38,472 nt of DNA, taken from positions 1-38,472 of the forward strand of contig NZ_JPOQ01000006.1 in assembly GCF_000735045.1 (NCBI RefSeq). Direction: 5' to 3'. Positions 7,269-16,722 of the stretch are shown in pieces. Both the position numbers and the translations under genes were made by a program. Numbering within the stretch: the first letter of the stretch is position 1; every line of letters begins with the position of its first letter. The notes under the pieces were generated by a model. It did no database searches, was not told the origin of the DNA, and worked only from the letters and a program-made list of their open reading frames with translations. This DNA comes from Ferrovum myxofaciens (GTDB lineage: Bacteria; Pseudomonadota; Gammaproteobacteria; Burkholderiales; Ferrovaceae).

Positions 7269-8588
7269 TCACTGGTTCACCCTATACGGCGGCAAAATCA
7301 TGGTGTGGTTCACGAATACGTCAAACGCATAACCTGGCCTGATATTCAGCGTGGGTTGAATGTTGAGATTTTTGTTGAGCAAGTTCGTTCCGACCGTGTT
7401 CAACTGCTGCGCCATGGCGGCCGTGCCCATTTGCATCGCTGTTGGCGTTGTCAGCGCGCTGGAGTTCTGTGGTTGCGACAGTTCTGCGCCAGCGCCCAGC
7501 AAGCTCATCAGAATCGCGCTGCCGAAGATGCGCATGTAGTGGTTATCGACCTGGTCATGGAATCCAGCCTGCCCCTGTTCGTCTGTGCCTCCCATTCCTT
7601 TCAGATTGATCATCGCACCATTCGGGTAGATGAGCTGGTTCCAGGCCACCAGCACGCGCTGCTGGCCATAGGCGACGCCGCTACTATATAAGCCGACGAT
7701 TCTGGTGCCTTGGGGAATCAGGACAATGTCCGGATTCAGGCTGTCATACACGGTCTGCCGAACCTCTGCGCTGATTGCACCAGGCAGGTCGCTGTTGATA
7801 CCGCTGAGCAAAGTCGCGGGGATGACTGACCCGGCAAACAGTTCATGGTTGTTGATGGCAGGCTGTACGGCGGATGCCAGATAGCCGTTGTCATCCTTGT
7901 TCTGCGCATCCAGAAACGCCTGATTTTGTGCCTGGGCAGTTTGCGGTGCCTGCAGGTTCTTTGCGGGCTCTTTTGAAAGTGCGGGTTGGCTGGAAGGCGT
8001 TTCTTTGCTTATGGGCTGTTGCCCACCGCTCATAAGCGACTCCGCAGGCGAAATCTTGGCCAGCGTGGCACTTTGCGCTGCAAGTATCTGGCCTTCTCTG
8101 TCTTTGTAGCGTTGCTCGACCAGCCATTTCCGGTATTCCTGATCTGGCGACAGTGGCTGCCCCCTGCCTGCTTGCAGGTTGGCACCTGCTTGAGATTTTG
8201 CGGTAAACGGATTGGACGCGCTTGCCGCTGACGTTGATGCTGTCGGCGCATTTGTCGTCCCGGTGCCGGTAGTCGCTGCTGAATTCGCCGCAGCTTTCTG
8301 CATCTGCTCGATGGGTGGTTTGACTTGCCCGACGCCTTGTGAGGCCGTGTCGGTTTCATCCCCGGCTTTGTTGGCCTTTTGCTGTCCGGCCGTCATGACG
8401 CCGATCACAATCCCGCCGGCAATCATGCCGATCACCACAAACGCGACTTTCTTGAAGTTCTTGCCAATCCTGGCACCCCCGGTTCTGGGCGCGCCCTTGA
8501 TGCTGAGCGCCGGCCTGGCTGTCGCACCGTCCACATCCTGCGACAGCAGCTTTTCATCCGGGCGGTCAATAGGTTCCTGATGTTCCAT
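7269..8588 (-). CDS. trbI: TrbI/VirB10 type IV secretion outer-core protein
   Basis: 439 aa, usual for TrbI. There is a short cytoplasmic N-terminus, one membrane anchor (about 48-67, VAFVVIGMIAGGIVIGVM), a long Ala/Gln/Thr-rich periplasmic linker (about 70-215), and the conserved VirB10 beta-barrel domain (GSVIPATLLSGINSDLPG, VLIPQGTRIVGLY, NGAMINLKG). It spans both membranes, linking inner-membrane ATPases to the outer pore. The start ATG has GAGGTGA upstream; it lies 8 nt after the trbG stop and is the last intact transfer gene of its operon. Confidence 0.95.
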   Translation of the reverse strand: MEHQEPIDRPDEKLLSQDVDGATARPALSIKGAPRTGGARIGKNFKKVAFVVIGMIAGGIVIGVMTAGQQKANKAGDETDTASQGVGQVKPPIEQMQKAAANSAATTGTGTTNAPTASTSAASASNPFTAKSQAGANLQAGRGQPLSPDQEYRKWLVEQRYKDREGQILAAQSATLAKISPAESLMSGGQQPISKETPSSQPALSKEPAKNLQAPQTAQAQNQAFLDAQNKDDNGYLASAVQPAINNHELFAGSVIPATLLSGINSDLPGAISAEVRQTVYDSLNPDIVLIPQGTRIVGLYSSGVAYGQQRVLVAWNQLIYPNGAMINLKGMGGTDEQGQAGFHDQVDNHYMRIFGSAILMSLLGAGAELSQPQNSSALTTPTAMQMGTAAMAQQLNTVGTNLLNKNLNIQPTLNIRPGYAFDVFVNHTMILPPYRVNQ

Positions 8589-8596
8589 GGCTCACC

Positions 8597-9565
8597 TCAA
8601 TCAAACAGGCCGGTTTTAGGATTGTGTTCGCAGACTTCGCTGCGCGCGTTGTCGCCCACGCCCACCACCAGCTCGAATTTCTGCGGCAGGCCATCAATCA
8701 CCACATAGTCGTGCACCAGTCGGCTGTTCATCAATTCCGTCTGTTTGTCGCGGAAATTGAACACCGCAGGCTTGTCGGCGTCTTTCATGCCGGCCGGCAT
8801 TTGCAGATAGGTGTGGCCATTGCCGGCAAAGATGCGCACCGGCTTGAAATCTTCATCGTCGGATCCGTGGCCGGGCTTGCAAGCGAAGTTGAAATCCAGC
8901 GTGGCCGGGTCAATGGTGCCCATTGGGGCCACCACTGCCTGTTTCTGCGCCTCGATCTTCGCCTGTTCGGCAGCTTTTGCTGCCTCGGCCTGCTGCTGCA
9001 TGTTGATCACCAGCTGCTGCGGGTCATAAAAGCCCACCAGCGGCACATAATCGTGCCGGTTGGAGACCAGCGTGATGTAATACACGCGCCCGGCGTCCGT
9101 GGTCACCACCAGATTGGTGTTGAGTCCCGCCACCGTCGGTTTGATCACCACCACCGGACGGTTGCCGGCCATAGCGGGCTGGATCAGCCAGCGCACGCTG
9201 TCGCCGATGCTGAGGTTGGTGATGTGTTCATCCGGCAGCAGCTGCAGCACGCAGATGTGTTCCGGCGCGCAGGTGATCGCGGGGTGGCTTTGACCATACG
9301 GATACATCACCTGCCCGTTGGTGCCCACCATGCTGGGCGCGAAGCCGGTTTTAAGCCATTCCGCCGAGGCCAATGCGGTCGCGCGGGCGGAGAGTGGTAT
9401 CGGTTCTTTCAGCTGATAAAGCTGATGGCTGGTCTGGGAAATGTCCGCTGTCGGCCACGATGAGGTTCTGGCCAGCGGGGATTCATCGGTTTGAGCTTGA
9501 GACGTGTCGGCTTGTGCGCTGCCTGCCATGGCAAGCAGCAGCAAGGGAATCAGGGCTTGTTTCAT
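8597..9565 (-). CDS. trbG: TrbG/VirB9 outer-membrane core protein
   Basis: 322 aa from ATG 9565, chosen because AAAGGA stands 6 nt upstream and a clean signal peptide (MKQALIPLLLLAMAGSAQA) follows. The middle holds the VirB9 N-terminal domain (GDSVRWLIQPA, THLVV-like LNTNLVVTTDAGRVYYI), and the C-terminal beta domain follows from about 240. It forms the outer-membrane ring with TrbI. An upstream in-frame start at 9619 would overlap trbF and has no ribosome site. It sits 11 nt after trbF. Confidence 0.95.
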   Translation of the reverse strand: MKQALIPLLLLAMAGSAQADTSQAQTDESPLARTSSWPTADISQTSHQLYQLKEPIPLSARATALASAEWLKTGFAPSMVGTNGQVMYPYGQSHPAITCAPEHICVLQLLPDEHITNLSIGDSVRWLIQPAMAGNRPVVVIKPTVAGLNTNLVVTTDAGRVYYITLVSNRHDYVPLVGFYDPQQLVINMQQQAEAAKAAEQAKIEAQKQAVVAPMGTIDPATLDFNFACKPGHGSDDEDFKPVRIFAGNGHTYLQMPAGMKDADKPAVFNFRDKQTELMNSRLVHDYVVIDGLPQKFELVVGVGDNARSEVCEHNPKTGLFD

Positions 9566-9576
9566 CGTTAATCCTT

Positions 9577-10236
9577 TCAGTTTGTGGCTTCTGCGGCGCC
9601 GGATACGACTGGCGTCCAAGTGACGTTTTTGATGAACAAGCCCAGCGGGTTGTCCAGCATGACTTGCGGGTTGTCAGCGAGCTTGGGATCCTGGGCTGTC
9701 GTGATGTTGGCTTTCCAGTGCTGGGCAGGTTGTGGCTGCCCGTTCTGAACCGTGACTTCATCCCAGTTGATCTGGTAGGTATCGCGACTGATGGGTAGCA
9801 CGCTCGTGATCGTGACGTTCGCCACATATCCGAATGGCGGATGCGCCGAATAGTATTGGTTCAGGTATCCGGCAGCGTCACTGCCCAGCATGGCGTACAC
9901 CCGGCCGATCAGGATTTTCTGGGCGGCGGGATCCGATAGCACGCTGCGCGCGTTCCACAGCCAGTTCGCCACCTGCGCTTCCACAATGCGCTGATTGATC
10001 GCACCACCGGTCACGGGTTGCGCCATCGCAATGGGATTGCCCATTTTGTCGATCGCCACCACAAACGGCTTGATCTTGCTTTGCGCGCCGATGTAGGTGA
10101 TGCCCAAGACTGCCACGCCGGCGATGGCGAGACTTGCGAAGGCCGCCATGCGCCAGTTTTTTGCGCGAGCGAGCGCATCGCCATAGCGTTCGTCCCACTC
10201 GCGCCGCGCATTCAGATACGGGTTGGCGTCAGCCAT
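9577..10236 (-). CDS. trbF: TrbF/VirB8 inner-membrane scaffold protein
   Basis: 219 aa starting at MADANPYLNARREWDERYG, the characteristic TrbF opening; GGAGAGAAAA precedes the ATG. One transmembrane helix (about 32-51, FASLAIAGVAVLGITYIGA) is followed by a periplasmic VirB8-like domain (IKPFVVAIDKMGNP, YVANVTITSVLP, WDEVTVQNG). It nucleates the inner-membrane complex. The first 8 nt overlap the preceding 79-aa gene. Confidence 0.95.
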   Translation of the reverse strand: MADANPYLNARREWDERYGDALARAKNWRMAAFASLAIAGVAVLGITYIGAQSKIKPFVVAIDKMGNPIAMAQPVTGGAINQRIVEAQVANWLWNARSVLSDPAAQKILIGRVYAMLGSDAAGYLNQYYSAHPPFGYVANVTITSVLPISRDTYQINWDEVTVQNGQPQPAQHWKANITTAQDPKLADNPQVMLDNPLGLFIKNVTWTPVVSGAAEATN

Positions 10237-10468
10237 TTTTCTCTCCTTGATAAAAATCCAGCCTGGCTGCAATCACTATTGAAACAACGAAAAACACCAA
10301 CCAGACAAACAATGACCCGTTGATAGCAAATCCGGCCTGCCATAACCCGGCGAACCATATGGCATTGACCAGCTTGATCAGTCCGATGACGACCGTTTTT
10401 CTATCGTTTTGAACGAGCCATGAAACCCGGTTGCCAAACTCGTTCTGAAATCCCTTGCGCCAGTTCAC
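10229..10468 (-). CDS. Small membrane protein between trbL and trbF
   Basis: 79 aa with two predicted membrane helices (about 27-46 and 50-68) and a basic N-terminus. It begins 4 nt after the trbL stop and overlaps trbF by 8 nt, so it belongs to the trb operon. I do not recognise a family: it lacks the lipobox expected for a TrbK entry-exclusion lipoprotein. Its position and topology make an accessory inner-membrane T4SS component or exclusion factor plausible. Confidence 0.7.
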   Translation of the reverse strand: MNWRKGFQNEFGNRVSWLVQNDRKTVVIGLIKLVNAIWFAGLWQAGFAINGSLFVWLVFFVVSIVIAARLDFYQGEKNG

Positions 10469-10472
10469 AGGC

Positions 10473-11900
10473 TTATTCCGTATGGTTCAAGCGGATCTGG
10501 ATCCCGCCGGTACTGCCTTCGTGGCGGGCAATGTCGTCTTTTTTGCTGGCCAGGTTGCCCAGCTGGTCGCCCATGGCTTTCCAGTGGTTTTTGCCCTGGG
10601 ATGCCGCATCTTCGGATCCCGCACCTGTCGTTCCCGATCCGGACTGCGTGCCTGCACCCAGCGCGTCGGTGGCGCCGGAAGCCGGTGCAGATACAGAAGG
10701 CGGCGCGGCAGTCGAACCAGCGCCGGCGGACTGGCTTGCGGCTGCGCCGGTCGCATCGCCAATTCCTGCGGATGTTGCGCCGGCACTGGATGCAGAACCG
10801 GTCATCGAACTCATTGCCGCCAGGCTTTCAGCGCCGCCAATGCCGCCAGCTCCGGCGCCAGCGGCACCACCTGCTCCGGCGCCCACCAGATCGGCCATCT
10901 TGGCCAGCCCCTGCGCAGCACCAGCAGCGCCTGCCACGGCGGCAGCACCTGCAGCCGCAACGCCACCCGCAATCGCAGCGGCACCTCCCGCAACATTGCC
11001 GAGACTCATGTTGGGTGAGCCGTTCATCAGGCTGCCGGCAAGTCCCGGCACCTGCATGCCGATGACTCCGTAAATCAGCATGGTGGCGCCCACCGACAAC
11101 AGATCCAGCGGCGGTGTTGCGGATGTCCAGGCGTTGATGTAAGCAATTTCACTGTTGATCACGTTTTGCCCAAGCCCGACTATGGCGTAGATCACCAACA
11201 GCTTGATCCCGATGCTGATCATGTAGCCGATATACTTCTCGCCGAAACTGCTGGTCATGCCGGAGCCGGTGAACCCAAGCATCACAAGACCCGCCCCACC
11301 CACCAGGTACATTTCGATTTGCGTCATGAACAACTGCAAGGCAACCAGGCCGAATCCGATCAACCCGAAAACAGAAGTCACGACCGCAACCAGCGCGAAC
11401 AACACGCTGTTGCCAAGATGATCCCAGCCGGTGTTCGCCTCGACCGTTGTCCACAGCGTGGAAATCACGCTGAAGGCTTCGGACATGATCCCGGATGGCG
11501 TGGTGGCGCCTGCAGCCCCACCAATGCCTTGCCCCATCTGCATGAAACTGGATGTGATCAACGGCATCCAGGTCGGTGCGTAGGATACGATGGTGTAAAA
11601 GAAGAAGATCGACGAAATCTTGAGCGTGGCGCCGCCAATGAAGTCCGCCAGGTCGTTTTTCTTGAGGATATTCTTGATACCCCACCAGGCGAGATCCAGC
11701 ACGGCAAGGCTCGCAAAAATATGCAGGGCATACCCTTGCGCCGTCGTCATCCAGCCTGTGGTCGCCGACTGGAAATTACCGGCAATCGTGTCCAGATATC
11801 CGGAGCCGCCCGGATTGGTCGTCGCGGCTTGAGAGGCGGTCGCCAGCAGAAACAAGCCCAGACCCAGCAATCCAATCAGCAGCCCGTTGGTTTTACGCAT
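10473..11900 (-). CDS. trbL: TrbL/VirB6 polytopic membrane channel protein
   Basis: 475 aa from ATG 11900 (MRKTNGLLIGLLGLGLFLLATASQA signal-like start), 10 nt after trbJ. Five or more hydrophobic helices cover residues about 60-300 (FASLAVLDLAWWGIKN, FALVAVVTSVFGLIGFGLVAL, MTSSFGEKYIGYMISIGIKLL), typical of TrbL. The C-terminal 170 residues are a low-complexity Gly/Ala/Ser-rich tail, also usual. It forms part of the inner-membrane translocation pore. The longer in-frame start upstream lies inside trbJ and was not used. Confidence 0.93.
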   Translation of the reverse strand: MRKTNGLLIGLLGLGLFLLATASQAATTNPGGSGYLDTIAGNFQSATTGWMTTAQGYALHIFASLAVLDLAWWGIKNILKKNDLADFIGGATLKISSIFFFYTIVSYAPTWMPLITSSFMQMGQGIGGAAGATTPSGIMSEAFSVISTLWTTVEANTGWDHLGNSVLFALVAVVTSVFGLIGFGLVALQLFMTQIEMYLVGGAGLVMLGFTGSGMTSSFGEKYIGYMISIGIKLLVIYAIVGLGQNVINSEIAYINAWTSATPPLDLLSVGATMLIYGVIGMQVPGLAGSLMNGSPNMSLGNVAGGAAAIAGGVAAAGAAAVAGAAGAAQGLAKMADLVGAGAGGAAGAGAGGIGGAESLAAMSSMTGSASSAGATSAGIGDATGAAASQSAGAGSTAAPPSVSAPASGATDALGAGTQSGSGTTGAGSEDAASQGKNHWKAMGDQLGNLASKKDDIARHEGSTGGIQIRLNHTE

Positions 11901-11910
11901 GGCTGTCTTC

Positions 11911-12651
11911 TCAGAATGCGCCGGGCTGTATGGGTGCCGACAATACCGGATGAATGTTTTGCACCGCATCGTTCTGGCTGTGCGATATCGCCGCCAGCGC
12001 ATTGAGCTGTGCCTGCGAACCGGCTTCTATGTCCGATTGCAATGTCTGCAGCTGATTGACCATCAGCCCGGAAATCTGGTTGCCGGCCTGCAATACTTCC
12101 TTGCGCCCGGCCGCATTCTGGCTGGCCTGGTTAATGCTCGCCATCGCCGATTGCACCGTCTGATAGTTCTGCGAATTCAGGTTGTATTGCTGCAGGGTTG
12201 CCGCGATCTGGTTATCGTTGTTCGAGGTCCAGGTGGCGAGACTGCCCGCATAATTGCTGAGCGCCGTATTGGGCTGGCCATATTGCGCCTGGATTGCCGA
12301 CACCGTGTTCTGCGAGGCATAGCTCAATCCCTGCGCATTGCCCACCAGATTCACCAGCGTGGTCAGTTCACTCGATATGCTTGGCCACAACTGCACCGGA
12401 ATGGTCTGCATGTTGATGGCCTGGTTGTAGATCTGCTGGAACTGCGCCTGCAGCTGCTCGGCTTGTGTCGCGTATTGCTCGACCAGCGTGGTTTCCTGAA
12501 TGATCTGTTCAGGGAAGGTCGCACCGGCAATCGATCCCGATGCCTGCGCCGGGATGCTGGATGCCAACAGCAACATGGCAAGAATAGGGTTAGGCTTCAT
12601 GTTCAATACCGTTTTAATATTAAAACGATACTTAAAAAATATTCTTTTCAT
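11911..12651 (-). CDS. trbJ: TrbJ/VirB5-like periplasmic transfer protein
   Basis: 246 aa with signal peptide and a helical, Gln-rich mature part (VEQYATQAEQLQAQFQQIYN, QNYQTVQSAMASINQASQNA) matching TrbJ, a minor pilus or adhesin component. ATG 12651 has a good ribosome site (AAGGGGG, 6 nt) and gives a long n-region before the hydrophobic stretch. ATG 12600 (MKPNPILAMLLLASS) would give a conventional signal peptide but has no clear ribosome site, so the start is uncertain. A 16-bp palindrome lies between the two starts. Confidence 0.88.
   Translation of the reverse strand: MKRIFFKYRFNIKTVLNMKPNPILAMLLLASSIPAQASGSIAGATFPEQIIQETTLVEQYATQAEQLQAQFQQIYNQAINMQTIPVQLWPSISSELTTLVNLVGNAQGLSYASQNTVSAIQAQYGQPNTALSNYAGSLATWTSNNDNQIAATLQQYNLNSQNYQTVQSAMASINQASQNAAGRKEVLQAGNQISGLMVNQLQTLQSDIEAGSQAQLNALAAISHSQNDAVQNIHPVLSAPIQPGAF
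12611..12626. repeat. Perfect 16-bp AT-rich palindrome in the 5' end of trbJ
   Basis: GTTTTAATATTAAAAC is its own reverse complement and lies between the two candidate trbJ start codons. AT-rich and unlike the GC-rich neighbourhood, it could be a protein-binding site or an RNA hairpin hiding the second start. No second copy was noticed in the window. Confidence 0.6.
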
Positions 12652-12662
12652 GGTTATCCCCC

Positions 12663-14030
12663 TTATTGCGTCACGCCGGTGGCGGCGCTGATCTGCTGGA
12701 TGGTGTTCTGAGCATCGCTGCTCGCAGCACTTCCCGCCGCCGTATCCAGTGTGTCGCTGACGGTCGATGCAGTGGAATTTGCGGTGTCATAGGTGCTGTT
12801 TTCGTCAGTCGTGGCGATGTTCTGTGCAGATGACTGCGCGTCATAAATGCTTGCCTGCTGGTCGGCTGAGGTTTGCGCGATGGCCTCAGCTTGCGTCCAT
12901 ACCGAGTTTGGATCCCCGGTGCTGCTGGCCATGCCGGCGTCATACTGCTCGATGGTCATTGCCGCCTGCTCGGCGTATTGCGCATTGAGACCTGCCTGCC
13001 AGGATTGGGCGGCATTCCAGCCATCGTTTTCATTCTGCTGGCTGGTATTGTTCAGCGTGGTTTGCTGACTGTCGGCAGCACTGGTGTAGGACGTATCCGT
13101 GCTGACCATGCCGGCGGTCTGTCCCTGCGTGACACCGGTGGTGGCGCTGGTCTGCTGCGTTGCCTGCGCAGTCGATGTCGCGCCCGCAGTCTGGCCTTGC
13201 GTGACGCCGGTCAATGACTGGATCTGCTGCAGTTGCTGGCTCGCATCGGATAATGCCGTGGTGAGCGCCGCGCCATCGAGTGCCAAGCTCATGGTGGGTG
13301 CTGCAGCGACGTTGGCGGCATAATCCGCGTCCGCTGTTGCCTGGTCGCTGGCATTGACCGAGGCCTCGTAGGCCGCGCCCGAATAATTGAATGACGCGGT
13401 GTCGGCTATCGCCAGCAATTCGGCTTCGGTCGCGTCGATATTCGCCTGGAAGCCGCTGGTGGACAATCCGTTCATCAAGGCTTGTGTCGCAGCACCCGCC
13501 AGAATGTAGCTGGTGTCATAGATCATCGACACCTGCCCCTGCTGCACGCCGGTTGAACTGGTGACACTGCCCATCGAACTGCTGGCGCTGCTGTTCACCG
13601 ACGACTGCACCGCGCTGTCGTTCGCCTGCTGCACGCCGGGCACCGCGTTCACTTCGTTGGTATAGCCGGTGTTTTCGGTAGTCTCGTCCTGTTGCGTTAT
13701 GGATGACTGATCCAGTGACAGCGTCGTCTGGCCGTCAGCCACGGACTGCGCTTCACTGGCCGCCTGCTGCCAGTCGTAACTGTCATACGACGCATTGGCC
13801 TGCGTGGTGTCCTGGTTGGCGATGTCCTGCGCGGTGAATGCCGCCGCCTGATACGCCTGTCCTGCAAAGTAATCCACGCCGGCATTGTATCCGCCATTGG
13901 CGTTGTCGCTCGCGGCCGAGTTCAGGGCATCCTGAGCCGCCGGATTGGGCGCCGGCGCCGGTGCAGTCGTATCCGCCAATGCCAGGGCTGGCGCGCTCGC
14001 CAGCATGACCAGTAACAGTTGCTTTTTCAT
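12663..14030 (-). CDS. Secreted Ala/Ser/Thr/Gln-rich repeat protein within the trb operon
   Basis: 455 aa; ATG 14030 follows AGGAGG by 7 nt and opens a clear signal peptide (MKKQLLLVMLASAPALALA). The mature part is nearly free of Lys, Arg, His and Cys and consists of low-complexity helical stretches punctuated by TGVTQGQTAG (twice), STGVQQGQVS and a terminal ATGVTQ. This composition suggests an extended, exported surface or pilus-associated protein. Standard Trb systems have no such gene between trbE and trbJ. It lies 11 nt upstream of trbJ, so it is co-transcribed. I know no homologue; an adhesin or exclusion function is only inference. Confidence 0.75.
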   Translation of the reverse strand: MKKQLLLVMLASAPALALADTTAPAPAPNPAAQDALNSAASDNANGGYNAGVDYFAGQAYQAAAFTAQDIANQDTTQANASYDSYDWQQAASEAQSVADGQTTLSLDQSSITQQDETTENTGYTNEVNAVPGVQQANDSAVQSSVNSSASSSMGSVTSSTGVQQGQVSMIYDTSYILAGAATQALMNGLSTSGFQANIDATEAELLAIADTASFNYSGAAYEASVNASDQATADADYAANVAAAPTMSLALDGAALTTALSDASQQLQQIQSLTGVTQGQTAGATSTAQATQQTSATTGVTQGQTAGMVSTDTSYTSAADSQQTTLNNTSQQNENDGWNAAQSWQAGLNAQYAEQAAMTIEQYDAGMASSTGDPNSVWTQAEAIAQTSADQQASIYDAQSSAQNIATTDENSTYDTANSTASTVSDTLDTAAGSAASSDAQNTIQQISAATGVTQ

Positions 14031-14048
14031 CTCAAAACCTCCTGACAT

Positions 14049-14273
14049 TCAATGTTTGAAAAGACTTTTTCCTGCGCCTGCAATGGACAATTCGTAATCC
14101 AGCGCGTCCACAAATGCGACGGTTCGAACCAGTGCGATTTTTATCGACTCCAATGAAAACCCGGCCGTAATCAGCGTTTCCAGAGAACACATCATGGCGC
14201 CATGCAGAATGTCGTCGCTGTTTGCAAACCCCAAACCAACCAGCTCGTCCACAAATTCTGCATACGATTCCAT
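14049..14273 (-). CDS. Small hypothetical protein downstream of trbE
   Basis: A 74-aa cytosolic-looking acidic protein (MESYAEFVDELVGLGFANSD...), starting 1 nt after the trbE stop and ending 18 nt before the repeat protein. The frame also extends far upstream inside trbE, but ATG 14273 is the only start that respects the trbE stop. Repeated helical heptads are the only visible property. Family unknown; operonic position supports it being a real gene. Confidence 0.6.
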   Translation of the reverse strand: MESYAEFVDELVGLGFANSDDILHGAMMCSLETLITAGFSLESIKIALVRTVAFVDALDYELSIAGAGKSLFKH

Positions 14274-14274
14274 A

Positions 14275-16722
14275 TCAATACCCTTCCCATGTGGCTGCAG
14301 CCTTGGATAATCCACGCTCGCGCAGCCATTGCGCCGGCCACGCATTGCCCAGTTGATCGCGCAATGTCCGGATCCGCGCGATGTCTTCCTTGCCCGATGC
14401 GCCGACAAACGCCAGCTCGGCACCGGACAATCCCAGCTCGAAGAGGCGTCGACCATCCGGATGTATGACGTAGTACTGCCGTTTGGGTGTGGCCATGGCC
14501 AGAATCTCGATCTGCCGGGCATTGAGTCCAATGCCTTCGTACAGCGGCCGGATGTTGTCGGTTTGCGCTTCGGGGTTGGGCAGCAGTATCTTGGTCGGGC
14601 ACGATTCAAAGATCACATCCGCGATGCCGGATCTGACCAGATCGGTGAGGCTTTGCGTGGCGAACACCACCGCCACGTTGGCTTTGCGCAAGACTTTCAG
14701 CCACTCGCGGATTTTGGCCTTGAATGCCGGGTGCCCGAGCATGATCCAGGCTTCGTCCAGCACCAGCAGCGTGGGTTGCCCCTGGAAGCGCTGCTCGATG
14801 CGATGGAACAAGTAGGTGAGCACCGGCAGCACCAGCTTGTCGCCCTTGTTCATCAGGTGTTCCATCTCGAACACCTGGAACGGGTCATTGGCCAGGCTGT
14901 CCGTTTCCGCATCCAGGAGATGCCCCGCCATGCCGCGCAGGGTGTAGGATTGCAAAGCGTCACGCAGCACCTGGTCCTGCAGCAGCACCAGAAAATTGGT
15001 CATTGTCCGTTGCGTCATGGCGTCGGTTGATTTGCCAAGCTGCACCACGGCACGGAAGATTTCCTGCCTGTGGTGTGGCAGGATTTTGACGCCCTGCAAT
15101 TCACACAGCTGTTCCAGCCATTCGGCAGCCCAGACCTGTTCATTGACTTCATTCACCCGCCCCAATGGACAGAAGGCCAATTCGCCATGCTCGCCTGCAA
15201 TGTCGTAATGCTGGCCGCCGGCCGCCCACACCAACGGCAGCATCGAATAGCCCTTGTCGAACGCGAATACCTGCGCATTCGGATAGCGGAATTGCTGGGC
15301 GACCAGTGTGGCCAGCAAGGTTGATTTGCCGGAGCCGGTGGGTCCGAGAATCACGGCATGCCCCAGATCTCCGCTATGCAAGCAGAGGCGAAACGGCGTG
15401 CTGCCATCGGTCTTGGCATACAGCAACGGCGGACTGTCGGGCGGATAGAACGGGCACGGGTTCTTGTCAAGGCCGGCCCAGACCGAGGTGAAGGGTAAGA
15501 GATGCGCCAGATTCAGCGTGTGGATCAGCGGCCGGCGCACGTTGGCGCTGGTGTTGCCGGGGTGCGTGCCCAGATACGCTTCTATGCTGTTGACTTCTTC
15601 GACGCGCGCGCCGAAGCCCCGGTTTTCGATATGCTTGACGACCTCGCGGGTGATTTCATCCAGCATGGCCGCATTGTCATGCGACAGCAGCAGCACGCTG
15701 GTGTAATACCCGTACAGCACCATGCCGCTGGATGCCTCGGACAGCGCTTGTACCGCATCGGTGGCCATGCGGTCGGCATCGGCGTTGATGTGCGTGGCCT
15801 GGCCGCCGGAGTTCTCGCGCATCACATTCAACATGCTCTTGCGCTTTTGCGCCCAGCGGCTGCGGTACTTGTTCAGCAGTTTATCGGCCTGGCCGGGATC
15901 CAGATAAATGAAGCGGTTGCTCCACCGGTACGTCACCGGCAAGCGGGAGAGAAAATCCAGTATCCCCGGAAAGCTGTGCCCGGGCAGGCCGGTCAGGCCG
16001 ACACAGCAGACGTGCCGGCCATCTACGCGGGGCACGAAGCCCGTCACCAGATCATGCGCGCCGATAATCGCATCCAGATACATCGGTGCTTCAGCCATGA
16101 CCATGGGACGCGCTTGCGGGGCAAGAGTGACGCACTGTTCCAGATAGGACAATAAGGGACTGGTAATGGCGCCGGTGCGATCATCCAACGAGTCCGCCAG
16201 CCTGCGGATATGCAGCAAGCTGGACAACCGGCTTTCCAGTTCGCGGATCTGTTCATGGAAGCGTTCCAGATTGCGGCTGGCCGTACCCGTGATGCGACCA
16301 TCCACAAAAAGATCAGCGGTCTTGCTTGCCGCATCCGGCATGGGGAACCAGGTCACGATCAGAACAAAGCGGCTGGCATATCCGGCATGAATCCCTTCAT
16401 GCGCTGCGCGGCGCATTTCATCGATCAAGCGCGTGGTGCGGTCAGGAAACGCACCTGACTTCGCGTAGCCCGGCGCCATGCCGCGCAGGGCGTCGCAATG
16501 GATCACCCAGCCGTCACCCAGTTTCAGGGCGGTGTTGATGCGCGCGGACATAGCCTTGAGCTCTTCACTGGTTGCAGAATCCAGATCAGGCCCCCGGTAT
16601 TCCCAGCCGGCGATCAAGCCGCCGTTTTTGGTGAGAACGATTCCGTCATCCACCAGCGCCGCCCACGGCAGCAGATCCGGCAATCCATAGGCTTTGGTGC
16701 GGAATTCGGTCAATTCGCGCAT
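14275..16722 (-). CDS. trbE: TrbE/VirB4 type IV secretion ATPase
   Basis: 815 aa, full length for TrbE. The N-terminal half is the VirB4-specific domain; the C-terminal ATPase carries Walker A GPTGSGKSTLLATL and Walker B LLVLDEAWIMLGHPAF, followed by the conserved VFATQSLTDL sensor region and FLPNPEA-like ILLPNPEA. It powers pilus biogenesis and substrate transfer at the inner membrane. The start ATG shares its A with the trbD stop (TAATG). No interruption is seen. Confidence 0.97.
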   Translation of the reverse strand: MRELTEFRTKAYGLPDLLPWAALVDDGIVLTKNGGLIAGWEYRGPDLDSATSEELKAMSARINTALKLGDGWVIHCDALRGMAPGYAKSGAFPDRTTRLIDEMRRAAHEGIHAGYASRFVLIVTWFPMPDAASKTADLFVDGRITGTASRNLERFHEQIRELESRLSSLLHIRRLADSLDDRTGAITSPLLSYLEQCVTLAPQARPMVMAEAPMYLDAIIGAHDLVTGFVPRVDGRHVCCVGLTGLPGHSFPGILDFLSRLPVTYRWSNRFIYLDPGQADKLLNKYRSRWAQKRKSMLNVMRENSGGQATHINADADRMATDAVQALSEASSGMVLYGYYTSVLLLSHDNAAMLDEITREVVKHIENRGFGARVEEVNSIEAYLGTHPGNTSANVRRPLIHTLNLAHLLPFTSVWAGLDKNPCPFYPPDSPPLLYAKTDGSTPFRLCLHSGDLGHAVILGPTGSGKSTLLATLVAQQFRYPNAQVFAFDKGYSMLPLVWAAGGQHYDIAGEHGELAFCPLGRVNEVNEQVWAAEWLEQLCELQGVKILPHHRQEIFRAVVQLGKSTDAMTQRTMTNFLVLLQDQVLRDALQSYTLRGMAGHLLDAETDSLANDPFQVFEMEHLMNKGDKLVLPVLTYLFHRIEQRFQGQPTLLVLDEAWIMLGHPAFKAKIREWLKVLRKANVAVVFATQSLTDLVRSGIADVIFESCPTKILLPNPEAQTDNIRPLYEGIGLNARQIEILAMATPKRQYYVIHPDGRRLFELGLSGAELAFVGASGKEDIARIRTLRDQLGNAWPAQWLRERGLSKAAATWEGY

